In this document: piece after piece, positions 17,695 through 26,695 of the stretch
How positions within the stretch are numbered: the stretch's first letter is position 1
Layout of the letters: each line of letters starts with the position of its first letter
Assembly (NCBI GenBank): GCA_964631255.1
Contig: CAZVWS010000002.1
Span: 1-64,000, forward strand
Reading direction: 5' to 3'
Origin: JBGZFC01 sp964631255
Lineage (GTDB): Bacteria > Bacteroidota > Bacteroidia > Bacteroidales > Dysgonomonadaceae
DNA: 64,000 bases
Made by a program: the position numbers and the translations under genes
Notes under the pieces: generated by a model
Told to the model about the DNA's origin: nothing
Seen by the model: only the letters and a program-made list of their open reading frames with translations
Databases searched by the model: none

Positions 17695-18461
17695 AACGGA
17701 AGTGGTACATAAGTTGGGTTTTGTTATTGTTCTGCACAATGATAATGCAAGGGCAAGTTCATTCGCTTTCCGTTTTACCAAATGATTCATTGCAAGTTAT
17801 CACAACAGATTCTGTACCGGTAGTAGAAATAGATTCAATGGTTACAAAAACTGTAACAGAATCGCCCGAATTGACCGAAAACAACAGAATCGAACCCCAA
17901 TTGGAGGATAGCATTGAAACAGTTGCACTAACTTCGGATCGTTTTTTTGCACCAAAATCTATCTTCAAACCCAATCCACGCAAAGCCATTCTTTATTCGG
18001 CAATTCTGCCCGGAATGGGACAAATATACAACCGCAACTATTGGAAACTACCCATACTATACGGTGGTTTCATCGGATTGGCATACGCCATCAATTGGAA
18101 TCAAGGCTTTTACAAACTCTATTTTGATGCCTACCGGTCTATCATTGATAACGACCCAAACACCGTTGATTGGCACAATGTACTGCCTTACGGTCAGAAT
18201 CCAGGCAGCATTGACGAAAATTGGTTTGCCAACGTACTAAAAGACAGAAAAGATTATTTCAGATATTACCGCGATTTCTGTATCATAGGTGCAGTAGCAC
18301 TATACGGACTTGCAATAGTTGATGCTTATGTTGATGCTCAACTATTTGATTTTGATATGAGTCCTGACCTCTCTATGAAAATAGCTCCTACAATCATGAA
18401 CCAAAAACAGTCATCATTGGTAGCAGATTCATACGGAATTTTATTTAGCTTCAATTTTTAA
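17691..18461 (+). CDS. DUF5683 membrane protein in the par operon
   Basis: 256 residues with a signal-anchor segment (about 5-22), a low-complexity region rich in Val, Asp and Thr, then the DUF5683 core: KAILYSAILPGMGQIYNRNY, a transmembrane stretch (GGFIGLAYAIN), a soluble loop and a second one (IIGAVALYGLAIVDAYVDAQL). Its function is unknown. The 4-bp overlap with parB, and the position before the lytic transglycosylase, match an arrangement I know as common in Bacteroidota, suggesting a link between chromosome segregation and the envelope. That link is inference. Confidence 0.85.
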   Translation: MKRKWYISWVLLLFCTMIMQGQVHSLSVLPNDSLQVITTDSVPVVEIDSMVTKTVTESPELTENNRIEPQLEDSIETVALTSDRFFAPKSIFKPNPRKAILYSAILPGMGQIYNRNYWKLPILYGGFIGLAYAINWNQGFYKLYFDAYRSIIDNDPNTVDWHNVLPYGQNPGSIDENWFANVLKDRKDYFRYYRDFCIIGAVALYGLAIVDAYVDAQLFDFDMSPDLSMKIAPTIMNQKQSSLVADSYGILFSFNF

Positions 18462-18507
18462 TTGAACAAAAATGGTACTTTTTTAACGAAACAAACATTT
18501 TTAGAAA

Positions 18508-20127
18508 ATGAAAACTATATCTCTGATTATTATAAGCATTTTGTTTTCAATTACATGCGTATTGGGACAAACATCGCCATCCCAAACTAAAAACAATATT
18601 TCCGACAAATCAATCGTTGCACCCGAAAGCATGAACCAAAACTTGGCAAATCTGCTGCATGATTGGCAAATTGATTTAACAAAATCGGATGAAAATTGCA
18701 ATCGCGGTCAAAATATCATCTATTCCGATAGCATTTACACACACCGTCTTCATTCGCTACCCACAGAAATGGAACTATCATTTAACCAAGTGGTGAAATC
18801 ATATATCGATTTATATACTGCCCGCCGACGCGAATTGGTTAGCTACATGCTCACCATTGGCGACTACTATTTTCCTATGTTTGAAGAGGCTTTAGACCGA
18901 GAAGGATTGCCGTTGGAGTTGAAATATCTGCCCGTTATCGAATCGGCTCTCAATCCCATAGCCGTTTCTCGTGCAGGAGCTACCGGATTGTGGCAGTTTA
19001 TGTTACGCACCGGACAAGGCTACGGACTGGAGGTGAACAGTTTGGTTGATGAAAGACGCGACCCCTACAAATCGACACAAGCAGCCGTGCGATATTTGCG
19101 CGATTTACATAAAATATATGACGATTGGAATTTGGTAATAGCGGCATACAATTGCGGTCCGGGCAACGTGAACAAAGCTATTGCCAGAAGCGGTGGCAAA
19201 AAAGATTATTGGGAAATTTATTACTATCTGCCCAAAGAAACAAGAGGTTACGTGCCCGCTTTTATTGCTGCCAACTACGTCATGAACTACTATTCGAAAC
19301 ACAATATTTGCCCTACGGGCTATGCCAACAACGTAACTGCCATCGACACAGTTTACGTGCGGGAGTCGATGCATTTCGACCAATTGTCATCGGTTTTGGA
19401 TATACCGGTAAGTGAGCTCAAAAGATGGAATCCGCAATACAAAAACGATATTATTCCCGGCAATTACAAGCCTTATACACTGGCACTTCCCACAAATAAA
19501 ATGCAAACCTACATCGCTAAAAAACAAGAAATTGTTGATTATAGGAGGGATGATTTGTTAGCACATCGCACCAATACCGATAGCTATTTAAGAAACACAT
19601 CAACTACCGATCATTCAACTAAAAGTACTCAAAATGTCTATTATCGGGTCAGAAAAGGAGATAGTTTGGGGAAAATTGCTAAGCGAAATGGGGTGTCAGT
19701 TTCTCAATTGAAATCGTGGAACAGACTAAAATCAAATAAAATTCCGATAGGAAAAAGATTGATTGTAAAAAAACGCAAGGTAACCAATTCTACCAACCAA
19801 AACTTGGCAAACGCTTCAAACAAAGTTAATGACCAAAGTGGAAGTAGTGCCAATGTTTATTATCGGGTGAAACGAGGCGATAATCTGTCGGGAATAGCTA
19901 AGAAAAATGGTGTTACCGTATCGCAATTGAAATCGTGGAACGGACTGAAATCAAATAAAATACACGCCGGAAAACAGTTGATTGTAAAAAAAGCGAACAA
20001 AAAAATAAAAGAAAAATCGGAAGAAACCGTGCAGGAGAAAAACAATTCCGAAAACAAAGAACATTCCGGCATCATATCCGATTATATCAGCGGTCAGTTG
20101 GAGGAGAAAGAATCTGTTAAAGATTAG
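18508..20127 (+). CDS. mltD: Membrane-bound lytic murein transglycosylase with two LysM domains (MltD-like)
   Basis: 539 residues: a signal peptide (to about residue 20), a Slt-type lysozyme domain with catalytic Glu145 in LPVIESALNPIAVSRAGATG and the downstream motif AAYNCGPGNVNKAI, and two LysM repeats starting near residues 375 (YYRVRKGDSLGKIAKRNGVS) and 448 (YYRVKRGDNLSGIAKKNGV), then a Lys/Glu-rich tail. It cleaves peptidoglycan glycan strands to 1,6-anhydro-MurNAc products in the periplasm, with LysM holding it on the wall. It lies 46 nt after the DUF5683 gene, in the same operon as parAB. Confidence 0.94.
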   Translation: MKTISLIIISILFSITCVLGQTSPSQTKNNISDKSIVAPESMNQNLANLLHDWQIDLTKSDENCNRGQNIIYSDSIYTHRLHSLPTEMELSFNQVVKSYIDLYTARRRELVSYMLTIGDYYFPMFEEALDREGLPLELKYLPVIESALNPIAVSRAGATGLWQFMLRTGQGYGLEVNSLVDERRDPYKSTQAAVRYLRDLHKIYDDWNLVIAAYNCGPGNVNKAIARSGGKKDYWEIYYYLPKETRGYVPAFIAANYVMNYYSKHNICPTGYANNVTAIDTVYVRESMHFDQLSSVLDIPVSELKRWNPQYKNDIIPGNYKPYTLALPTNKMQTYIAKKQEIVDYRRDDLLAHRTNTDSYLRNTSTTDHSTKSTQNVYYRVRKGDSLGKIAKRNGVSVSQLKSWNRLKSNKIPIGKRLIVKKRKVTNSTNQNLANASNKVNDQSGSSANVYYRVKRGDNLSGIAKKNGVTVSQLKSWNGLKSNKIHAGKQLIVKKANKKIKEKSEETVQEKNNSENKEHSGIISDYISGQLEEKESVKD

Positions 20128-20182
20128 TTTTTGTTTCCTTACGTTTCTCGAAATATCTGAAAAACAGAATATTTTGTTTTAA

Positions 20183-20959
20183 ATGAATCCATTACAATTT
20201 TCAGAAATAAAAAAATTACTCGATTCAAAAGTAGAATACTACAATTGTAAGCAATTTATTGCAAATGATCCTATCTCTATTCCGCATCGGTTTTCGTTGA
20301 AACAAGATATCGAAATCATGGTTTTTTTTGCTGCAATCCTTGCATGGGGTCAACGCAAAACAATCATAAACAAATGCTTAGAATTAATTGAGCGATTTGA
20401 TAACGAACCTTACCGATTTATTTTATACCATAAAAACGATGACTTAAAAAAACTGATTGGATTTAAACATCGCACATTCAATGATACTGATTTGCTCTAT
20501 TTTGTCGATTTTTTACACCGACATTACTCAAAATCTGATACATTGGAGGATGCTTTTCTGCCAAATGGCACTTTTACTTCGGTAAAAGAATCGCTCATTC
20601 ATTTTGAAAACTACTTTTTCGATTACCCAAATGCTCCACAACGTACCCGCAAACACATAGCCACACCGGCACGTAATTCGGCTTGTAAGAGAATAAATAT
20701 GTACCTGCGGTGGATGGTGCGCTGCGATGCAAATGGCGTTGATTTTGGACTTTGGAAACGAATTCCAACGAACGCTCTCATCTGTCCGATTGACGTGCAT
20801 GTGGACAGAACTGCCCGAAAATTGAACCTAATTTCCAGAACCCAGACCGATTGGAATACTGCAGAGGAACTAACCGATAACTTACACCTGTTAGATAAAA
20901 AAGACCCGGTAAAGTACGATTTTGCACTTTTTGGTCTTTCCATCGAAAATATTTTGTAG
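20183..20959 (+). CDS. TIGR02757 (DUF2400) family protein
   Basis: 258 residues. The sequence DPISIPHRFSLKQDIEI, AAILAWGQRKTIINKC and CPIDVHVDRTARKLNLI follows the TIGR02757/DUF2400 family. The helical organisation and the C-terminal PVKYDFALFGLS segment are reminiscent of helix-hairpin-helix DNA glycosylases, and some family members are annotated as DNA-repair-like, but no activity is established that I know of. It lies 55 nt after mltD on the same strand, and a long gene-poor gap follows. Confidence 0.85.
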   Translation: MNPLQFSEIKKLLDSKVEYYNCKQFIANDPISIPHRFSLKQDIEIMVFFAAILAWGQRKTIINKCLELIERFDNEPYRFILYHKNDDLKKLIGFKHRTFNDTDLLYFVDFLHRHYSKSDTLEDAFLPNGTFTSVKESLIHFENYFFDYPNAPQRTRKHIATPARNSACKRINMYLRWMVRCDANGVDFGLWKRIPTNALICPIDVHVDRTARKLNLISRTQTDWNTAEELTDNLHLLDKKDPVKYDFALFGLSIENIL

Positions 20960-21350
20960 ATTTTTTACTCCAATTTCACTTTCCGTATTCCAATTAACCT
21001 AATCTTGCGAGAATCGAATATTTCTTGGTAAGATTGCATTTGCTGCAAAATATCCAACCGTGGCAAGGTTAATCAATAAATGCCATTAATGGGAATATTT
21101 TTTGGTTGTAAGCACACACATCATTTTAGCAAAAAGAACCAAATCCTTTTCTTATAACAAATTTTTGTAATTTTTCATTCAATAGAATAGAGTAGCTATT
21201 TATACTATTTTTAAATAGAGTTGAATAAATAATATTCTGTTTTCCGAAATTCAAAAGAGTTGACGAGTATAATTATTCGGATTCGATTATACAAGATTAA
21301 ATACACTATCACTATCCAACACAAATTTAAATTTACATTTATAATCTGTC

Positions 21351-21411
21351 CTTTTGTAACTTGTAATTCTCTTTTGTAATTACAAAATAATTCTCTTTTC
21401 TACAAAAGTAA
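21351..21411. repeat. TTTTGTAA repeat cluster with a perfect palindrome
   Basis: CTTTTGTAA occurs at 21351-21359 and 21371-21379, exactly 20 bp apart. The second is part of a perfect 16-bp palindrome, TTTTGTAATTACAAAA (21372-21387), and an inverted copy ACAAAAGTAA follows. TTCTCTTTT also occurs twice. It looks like a multi-site operator. Confidence 0.5.
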
Positions 21412-21680
21412 CATATTCGTTTTAACTTTTAATCTTATCAGTCAAATGAAAATAGCTATAAATTAATAATCAGTAGTATATAATTATTTTATCAATTACT
21501 AATTAAGAAAAAGGTTGCAAGATTTCAGATATAGTTAAATAAAATGTTAAATAATAGCTTTATTAAATGTTTCATATACTTTAAAATCAATATTATAAGT
21601 AGTTAATTATAAATATTTACTTTACTTATTAATTAGCGGATAATTCAACAAACGTAGTCCTTGAAAACAAATGTTTATTT

Positions 21681-21755
21681 CAAATGTAATTTTGTAAATC
21701 ACAAATCTATTCACAGGATATTTGCATTTGTAAATTATATATACTACATTTGTAA
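21681..21755. promoter_or_regulatory. XRE gene promoter with overlapping ATTTGTAA motifs
   Basis: TTTG (21721-21724), a 20-bp spacer and TACATTTG (21745-21752) form a full -33/-7 promoter. ATTTGTAA occurs at 21726-21733 and 21748-21755, inside and over the promoter, and related TTTTGTAAA lies upstream (21690 area). This layout suggests repressor operators, possibly for the gene's own product. Confidence 0.55.
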
Positions 21756-21799
21756 GGTATAATTGTACTGTATTTTTATACATTTTAATTCGGAAATTT

Positions 21800-22258
21800 A
21801 TGAAAGATAGAATCAGACAAATAATGGAAAACGAGCAGCTCACTTCGGCGAAATTTGCCGACAAACTGCAGTTGAACAGAGCTGTAATTTCGCATATTTT
21901 AACAGGTCGCAACAATGCCAGTCTGGATGTGGTTACAAAGATTTTATCGGAGATGAATTACATCAATCCGGAGTGGTTGCTCACCGGAAATGGAAATATG
22001 TACAAAGACGGCTTCGAAATTGAAAATGTGAAAATAGAGCCCGATTTGTTCACTCAGCGTGATGAGCGTGAAATAAATGAACCCGAAATCACAAGTAAAT
22101 TAGAAAAAGAGGTTGCAGAGCCGGTTAAGTTACCTAATAAAACCATGCAACAGGTTGAATATAAAGAAATTGATTTGGAAAAAAAAGAGGATAAAAAAAT
22201 TACCCAAATAATTATTTATTACAGCAATGGTACTTTCGAAACTTTCAGAGGCAATTAG
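21800..22258 (+). CDS. XRE-family helix-turn-helix transcriptional regulator
   Basis: 152 residues. The N-terminal 65 form a Cro/CI-type HTH (RIRQIMENEQLTSAKFADKL then VISHILTGRNNASLDVV, ending EWLLTGNG), with a Glu/Lys-rich linker and a short C-terminal beta segment (KKITQIIIYYSNGTFETF). It resembles stand-alone phage-repressor-like regulators common in Bacteroidales. It has a textbook promoter overlapped by repeated ATTTGTAA motifs, so autoregulation is likely. No phage genes are adjacent, so the target is unknown. Confidence 0.85.
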   Translation: MKDRIRQIMENEQLTSAKFADKLQLNRAVISHILTGRNNASLDVVTKILSEMNYINPEWLLTGNGNMYKDGFEIENVKIEPDLFTQRDEREINEPEITSKLEKEVAEPVKLPNKTMQQVEYKEIDLEKKEDKKITQIIIYYSNGTFETFRGN

Positions 22259-22360
22259 TAGCACAAATAAAAACTTTTTGCCAAAAACAGAAAGTAATTA
22301 TTAGATAAAAACTTCTTTGTTTAAATAATAATTCAGAGGTTTCCGTACAAATATCTTTTG

Positions 22361-22368
22361 TATCTTTG
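22361..22368 (+). promoter_or_regulatory. -7 box for pyrK-pyrD
   Basis: TATCTTTG. A transcript starting near 22375 excludes the upstream in-frame start at 22366 and supports the ATG at 22450. Confidence 0.6.
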
Positions 22369-22449
22369 CAGATATATAGTTGTCGATTGGGTTGCTACTG
22401 CTATGCCATTCGTGCTATAATTACAACTTACATCCAATTTTTTCTAGAA

Positions 22450-23229
22450 ATGAAAAAAGTACTCGATTTTATTATCCGGACAAACCAGAAACTGAATGAG
22501 CAGAATCATCTTATCCAAGCATATCCTGCCAGCAAGGAGCCGTTGGAAGAGATGCTGCCCGGGCAATTTGTGCAAATATATGTTGATAACTCGCCATCGG
22601 TTTTTTTGAGGAGACCCATTTCTATCAATTTTGTAGATTACGCAGCCAATGAAGTCTGGCTTTTGGTACAAAACGTGGGAAAAGGGACCGAAAAAATTTG
22701 CGAAAAGAGAGCCGGAGAAATCCTCAATATAATTTTGCCACTGGGCAATTCGTTTACACTACCCCAAAATAAATCGGACAAGCTATTATTGGTTGGCGGA
22801 GGTGTTGGCACTGCTCCCCTCTATTTTTTAGGAAAAATACTACACGATAAAGGATTCAAGCCTACGTTTTTGTTAGGTGGACGCTCAGACAAAAATATTC
22901 TACAAACCGAATTATTTGAAAAAATTGGCGAAACATTTTACACCACCGAAGATGGTACGAAGGGAGAAAAAGGATTTGTAACACACCACAGTTTGTTGCA
23001 AAAAGAGAAATTTGACTTCATCTACACTTGCGGTCCCAAACCAATGATGGTGGCAGTGGCAAATTATGCCCGGGAGAAATCTATCGGGTGCGAGGCATCG
23101 CTCGAGAACCTCATGGCATGTGGTTTTGGCGCATGTTTGTGTTGTGTGGAAAAAACCAATAAAGGAAATTTATGTGCTTGCACCGAAGGACCGGTATTTA
23201 ATATAGAGCAATTACAATGGATAAACTAA
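22450..23229 (+). CDS. pyrK: Dihydroorotate dehydrogenase B, electron-transfer subunit
   Basis: 259 residues: a FAD-binding beta barrel (LRRPISINFVDY), an NAD-binding domain (LLVGGGVGTAPLYFLG, CGPKPMMVAVA) and a C-terminal [2Fe-2S] segment with clustered cysteines (CGFGACLCCVEK, then CACTEGP). With PyrD it couples dihydroorotate oxidation to NAD+ reduction in pyrimidine synthesis. The ATG is preferred because the frame upstream overlaps the promoter. The last 13 bp overlap pyrD, indicating coupled translation. Confidence 0.95.
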   Translation: MKKVLDFIIRTNQKLNEQNHLIQAYPASKEPLEEMLPGQFVQIYVDNSPSVFLRRPISINFVDYAANEVWLLVQNVGKGTEKICEKRAGEILNIILPLGNSFTLPQNKSDKLLLVGGGVGTAPLYFLGKILHDKGFKPTFLLGGRSDKNILQTELFEKIGETFYTTEDGTKGEKGFVTHHSLLQKEKFDFIYTCGPKPMMVAVANYAREKSIGCEASLENLMACGFGACLCCVEKTNKGNLCACTEGPVFNIEQLQWIN

Positions 23230-24128
23230 AAATTAATATAGGAAATTTGGCATTACAAAATCCGGTAATGACCGCTTCGGGCACATTTGGATATGGAACC
23301 GAATTTGCCGACTTTGTCGATTTGAATCGGTTAGGCGGTATCTTTGTAAAAGGGACGACTTTAGAGCCAAGACAAGGAAATAACTATCCGCGCATGGCAG
23401 AAACACCATCCGGAATGCTCAATGCCGTAGGTTTGCAAAACAAAGGCATCGACTATTTTATCGAGCATATTTATCCCGAAATCAAAGATTACAAAACCAA
23501 TATCATTATCAATGTATCGGGTTCAACTATTGATGATTATGTAAAATGTACCGAGAAAATAGCCCATTTGGATAAAATTCCTGCAATAGAACTGAATATT
23601 TCTTGTCCCAATGTAAAAGAGGGTGGAATGGCTTTCGGAACATCTTGTGTTTCTGCTGCTAAGGTTACCAAAGCCGTGCGAAATGTATATCCCAAAACAC
23701 TCATAGTGAAGCTATCGCCCAATGTTACCGATATTACCGAAATAGCACGTGCAGCAGAAGCCGAAGGAGCAGATTCTGTATCGTTGGTAAACACATTTTT
23801 GGGTATGTCAATCGATACCAAAACAAGAAAACCGTACCTTTCTACCGTTACCGGTGGTTTGTCGGGACCATGTATCAAACCCATTGCTTTGCGCATGGTT
23901 TGGCAGGTTTATAACGCGGTAAAAATTCCAATTATCGGTTTGGGGGGCATATCCAATGCCGATGATGCCATCCAATTTATACTTGCCGGCGCGAGAGCTA
24001 TACAGATTGGCACCTACAACTTTATCGACCCTACCATATCGATGCAAGTAATTGATGGAATTGCAGATTATTTGGAACAACACAATGTGCAAAATATAGA
24101 AGAACTGGTAGGTAGATTAAATATTTGA
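23217..24128 (+). CDS. pyrD: Dihydroorotate dehydrogenase B (NAD+), catalytic subunit
   Basis: 303 residues of class 1B enzyme. The FMN-binding barrel shows NPVMTASGTFGYG, GMLNAVGLQN and the catalytic base Cys130 in LNISCPNVKEGG, whose cysteine separates class 1 from the serine of class 2. VTGGLSGPCIKPIALR and GLGGISNADDA bind the FMN phosphate. It overlaps pyrK by 13 bp and forms the PyrDK complex in the cytosol, converting dihydroorotate to orotate. Confidence 0.97.
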   Translation: MDKLKINIGNLALQNPVMTASGTFGYGTEFADFVDLNRLGGIFVKGTTLEPRQGNNYPRMAETPSGMLNAVGLQNKGIDYFIEHIYPEIKDYKTNIIINVSGSTIDDYVKCTEKIAHLDKIPAIELNISCPNVKEGGMAFGTSCVSAAKVTKAVRNVYPKTLIVKLSPNVTDITEIARAAEAEGADSVSLVNTFLGMSIDTKTRKPYLSTVTGGLSGPCIKPIALRMVWQVYNAVKIPIIGLGGISNADDAIQFILAGARAIQIGTYNFIDPTISMQVIDGIADYLEQHNVQNIEELVGRLNI

Positions 24129-24141
24129 AAAAGCAAAAGCG

Positions 24142-24804
24142 ATGGATGTAAAAATTGAGCCGAGCTGGAAGATGCAATTACAAGATGAGTTTGAAAAGCC
24201 ATATTTTCAGAATTTAGCAGATTTTGTTCGTAACGAATATGCTACAAACACCATTTATCCACCGGCAAAAGATATTTTTAATGCATTTAATCAATGTCCG
24301 TTTGATAATGTACAAGTTATTATTGTGGGACAAGACCCTTATCACGAACCAAATCAGGCACATGGATTGTGCTTTTCCGTGATGGAAAACACGCCAAAAC
24401 CACCTTCATTGGTAAATATTTTCCAAGAAATTCATAACGATTTGGGAAAACCCATTCCTGCGACCGGAAATTTGGAACGATGGAGTAGGCAAGGAGTGTT
24501 ATTGCTCAATGCAACCTTAACGGTAAAAGCACACAAAGCCGGCTCACACCAACACAAAGGATGGGAAGAATTTACCGATGCTGTGATTAAAAAACTGGCT
24601 GAAAAGCGCAATAATTTGGTCTTTATACTGTGGGGAGCATACGCCCAACGAAAAGTGGATAATATTGATACGAATAGGCATCTTGTACTGCGTTCGGCAC
24701 ACCCTTCGCCATTATCTGCTTACAGAGGATTCTTTGGAAATAAGCACTTTAGCAAAACAAACGATTATTTGTTGGCACATGGCAAAAAAGCCATCGATTG
24801 GTAG
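24142..24804 (+). CDS. ung: Uracil-DNA glycosylase
   Basis: 220 residues of family 1 UDG. The water-activating motif VGQDPYHEPNQAHGLCFSV contains catalytic Asp65, GVLLLNATLTV follows, and the minor-groove loop HPSPLSAYRGFFG supplies the catalytic His. It removes uracil from DNA to start base excision repair. It follows pyrD by 13 nt, so it is likely transcribed with pyrimidine synthesis genes, which fits control of uracil metabolism. The downstream gene is convergent, with a gap of under 30 nt. Confidence 0.97.
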   Translation: MDVKIEPSWKMQLQDEFEKPYFQNLADFVRNEYATNTIYPPAKDIFNAFNQCPFDNVQVIIVGQDPYHEPNQAHGLCFSVMENTPKPPSLVNIFQEIHNDLGKPIPATGNLERWSRQGVLLLNATLTVKAHKAGSHQHKGWEEFTDAVIKKLAEKRNNLVFILWGAYAQRKVDNIDTNRHLVLRSAHPSPLSAYRGFFGNKHFSKTNDYLLAHGKKAIDW

Positions 24805-24832
24805 TAATTTTGGTAGAAAAATAGCGAAAAAA

Positions 24833-25546
24833 CTACTTTCCTTCAATAAAATCCATGAAAGATTTCCGATAAGTTTCTCCAATTGGTATCTCCTGTTTAC
24901 CGATAATTATCCGGTTTTTTTCGATACGTGTAATTTTGTTTCTGTTGACAATAAACGAACGATGAACACGAATAAATTGTTTGGCAGGAATTAAATCTTC
25001 CACTGCTTTCATGCTCATAAGCGTGAGAATTGGTTTTGTCTCTTTTTCGACATGTATTTTCACGTAATCTTTCAAACCCTCCACATACAGAAGTTCATCA
25101 AACAAAATCTGTACTAATTTGTACTCGGAACGAACGAAAAAACCCAACAACGATTTATCGTTATTTTGCTCGGCAGAAGCAGAAATTTCGAACCAATCTA
25201 CTGCTTTTTTTGCCGCGGTTAGAAAATCGCTGTAAGAAAACGGTTTGAGCAAATAGTCCAGCGCATTTATCTTGTAACCCTCTATGGCATACTCGCTAAA
25301 GGCGGTTGTAAGAATTATTCGTGTCTGTTTGTCCACCAATCGGGCAAACTCCATGCCGTTGAGTTCGGGCATCTGGATATCCAAGAAAATGAGTTGCACG
25401 GCATTGTCCTGACTCAACGATTTCAATGCTTGCAATGCACTCGAAAAACGTCCGGTTAGTTTAAGAAACGGCGTTTTATCAACATACGACTCCAGCAAGT
25501 CGAGTGCAAGTGGCTCATCATCAATTATCCAGCAATTGAGTGTCAT
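24833..25546 (-). CDS. LytTR-family response regulator
   Basis: 237 residues from the ATG. The receiver domain has CWIIDDEPLALDLLE and phospho-acceptor Asp56 in LIFLDIQMPELNG. The C-terminal LytTR DNA-binding domain carries VEGLKDYVKIH and FIRVHRSFIVNRNKITRIE. It is activated by the kinase encoded immediately upstream and overlaps it by 26 bp. An in-frame TTG at 25567 is possible, but the ATG is the better start. The target promoters are unknown; the outer-membrane gene at the head of the cluster is an obvious candidate. Confidence 0.93.
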   Translation of the reverse strand: MTLNCWIIDDEPLALDLLESYVDKTPFLKLTGRFSSALQALKSLSQDNAVQLIFLDIQMPELNGMEFARLVDKQTRIILTTAFSEYAIEGYKINALDYLLKPFSYSDFLTAAKKAVDWFEISASAEQNNDKSLLGFFVRSEYKLVQILFDELLYVEGLKDYVKIHVEKETKPILTLMSMKAVEDLIPAKQFIRVHRSFIVNRNKITRIEKNRIIIGKQEIPIGETYRKSFMDFIEGK

Positions 25547-26615
25547 TTTTTTTATTGTTTGTATCAATTATCAATGTTGTTGAATAAACATTGTCTTCTA
25601 TTTGGGTTTTCCACGAATATTTGTCGGGATAAAGAAGGTTGAGTCGTTTTTTTACCAATTCCAAGCCAATACCGCTTCCACTTTTATCGGATTGGGTTTT
25701 AGGAAAATAGCTGTTTTTTGATGTGAAAACAACCTTTCCGTCGGGTTGCTCATTCAACGAAATATGAATAAAAGACGGATTGCTTCCGCTAATGCCATGT
25801 TTGAAAGCGTTTTCTACCAAAGAGATAAAAATGAGTGGCGAAATTGGTATCATGCTATTCTCCTGTACGTTTATCTCTGTTTGCAATGCTACATTTTCCG
25901 ACAAGCGGATTTGCATCAGATGAAAATAGTTTTCGATAAATCCTACCTCATGGTGTAAAGGTACGAATAGTTTGTTGTTTTCGTAAAGCATGTGTCGAAG
26001 CAATTTGCTCAAATCGAGCAGAGCCGATTGCGCTTTTGCCGGGTTGAACTCAATGAGGGCATAGATATTGTTGAGCGTGTTGAGCAAAAAATGGGGACTA
26101 ATCTGATTTTTTAAATTCTGCAATTCGGCTTCTGCAATAGCTTTTTCTAATTCTTTGCGCTCGTTTTCTACTTTGAACCACCTGTGACTCATTTTCAGAG
26201 CCACGCTCAGTGCCGTCATCAACATGAGTGTGGTGGAATTTCGGATGAAGAAGAGCCATGGCGATGGCGGATTTTTTCCCCGACGAAATCTTTGCATTTC
26301 AGAGTAAAAATGGTTGAAAACTTCGTAACCGAAATGGATAAAAATGACTACAACCAAAATAATCAACACGTTGAATAACAAAAACTGTTTTGTTTTTCCT
26401 TTGAATAACATTCTGTCTATCAGAAAGAAATAGTTGACATAGAAAACAAACATGTAGCCCATCATATCGGGCAAGGTACGGTAAAATCTGTCCCAACGAA
26501 ACAAAACATCTCTGTCGACAAAAAAATTGGGCAATACAAAAATTACTCCCCATAACAGGATGTGAATGAGCAAAGTATTGTATTTCTTGCTGTTATTTTT
26601 TATAACTGAAGTCAT
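25521..26615 (-). CDS. LytS-like sensor histidine kinase
   Basis: 364 residues: four transmembrane helices in the first 145 residues, a coiled linker, and a His_kinase/HATPase pair with phospho-acceptor His175 in NQISPHFLLNTLNNIYAL and the ATP site VENAFKHG and GSGIGLELVKKRL. It signals from the inner membrane to the LytTR regulator whose start it overlaps. It lies 80 nt downstream of the outer-membrane barrel gene on the same strand, with no terminator seen, so the three probably form one operon, an arrangement common in Bacteroidota. Confidence 0.93.
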   Translation of the reverse strand: MTSVIKNNSKKYNTLLIHILLWGVIFVLPNFFVDRDVLFRWDRFYRTLPDMMGYMFVFYVNYFFLIDRMLFKGKTKQFLLFNVLIILVVVIFIHFGYEVFNHFYSEMQRFRRGKNPPSPWLFFIRNSTTLMLMTALSVALKMSHRWFKVENERKELEKAIAEAELQNLKNQISPHFLLNTLNNIYALIEFNPAKAQSALLDLSKLLRHMLYENNKLFVPLHHEVGFIENYFHLMQIRLSENVALQTEINVQENSMIPISPLIFISLVENAFKHGISGSNPSFIHISLNEQPDGKVVFTSKNSYFPKTQSDKSGSGIGLELVKKRLNLLYPDKYSWKTQIEDNVYSTTLIIDTNNKKNDTQLLDN

Positions 26616-26695
26616 CTGCTGTTTTTTTGAATAAGGTAGATTGAATATCTAATATTTCACCATTAGAAAACGAAATAAACAAGCTTTTAGTGCCT

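Larger units (their letters stand above)
20960..21799. other. 840-bp AT-rich gene-free region
   Basis: No credible coding frame and no tRNA-like fold. It contains a small palindrome CCATTAATGG near 21082, a cluster of TTTTGTAA repeats (21351-21411), several ATTTGTAA motifs and the promoter of the XRE gene near its right end. The extreme AT content resembles regulatory or nucleoid-protein-bound DNA. Confidence 0.55.

Noticed and set aside
22366..22449. Upstream extension of pyrK
   Set aside because: It would start within the -7 box of the promoter and lacks similarity to PyrK.
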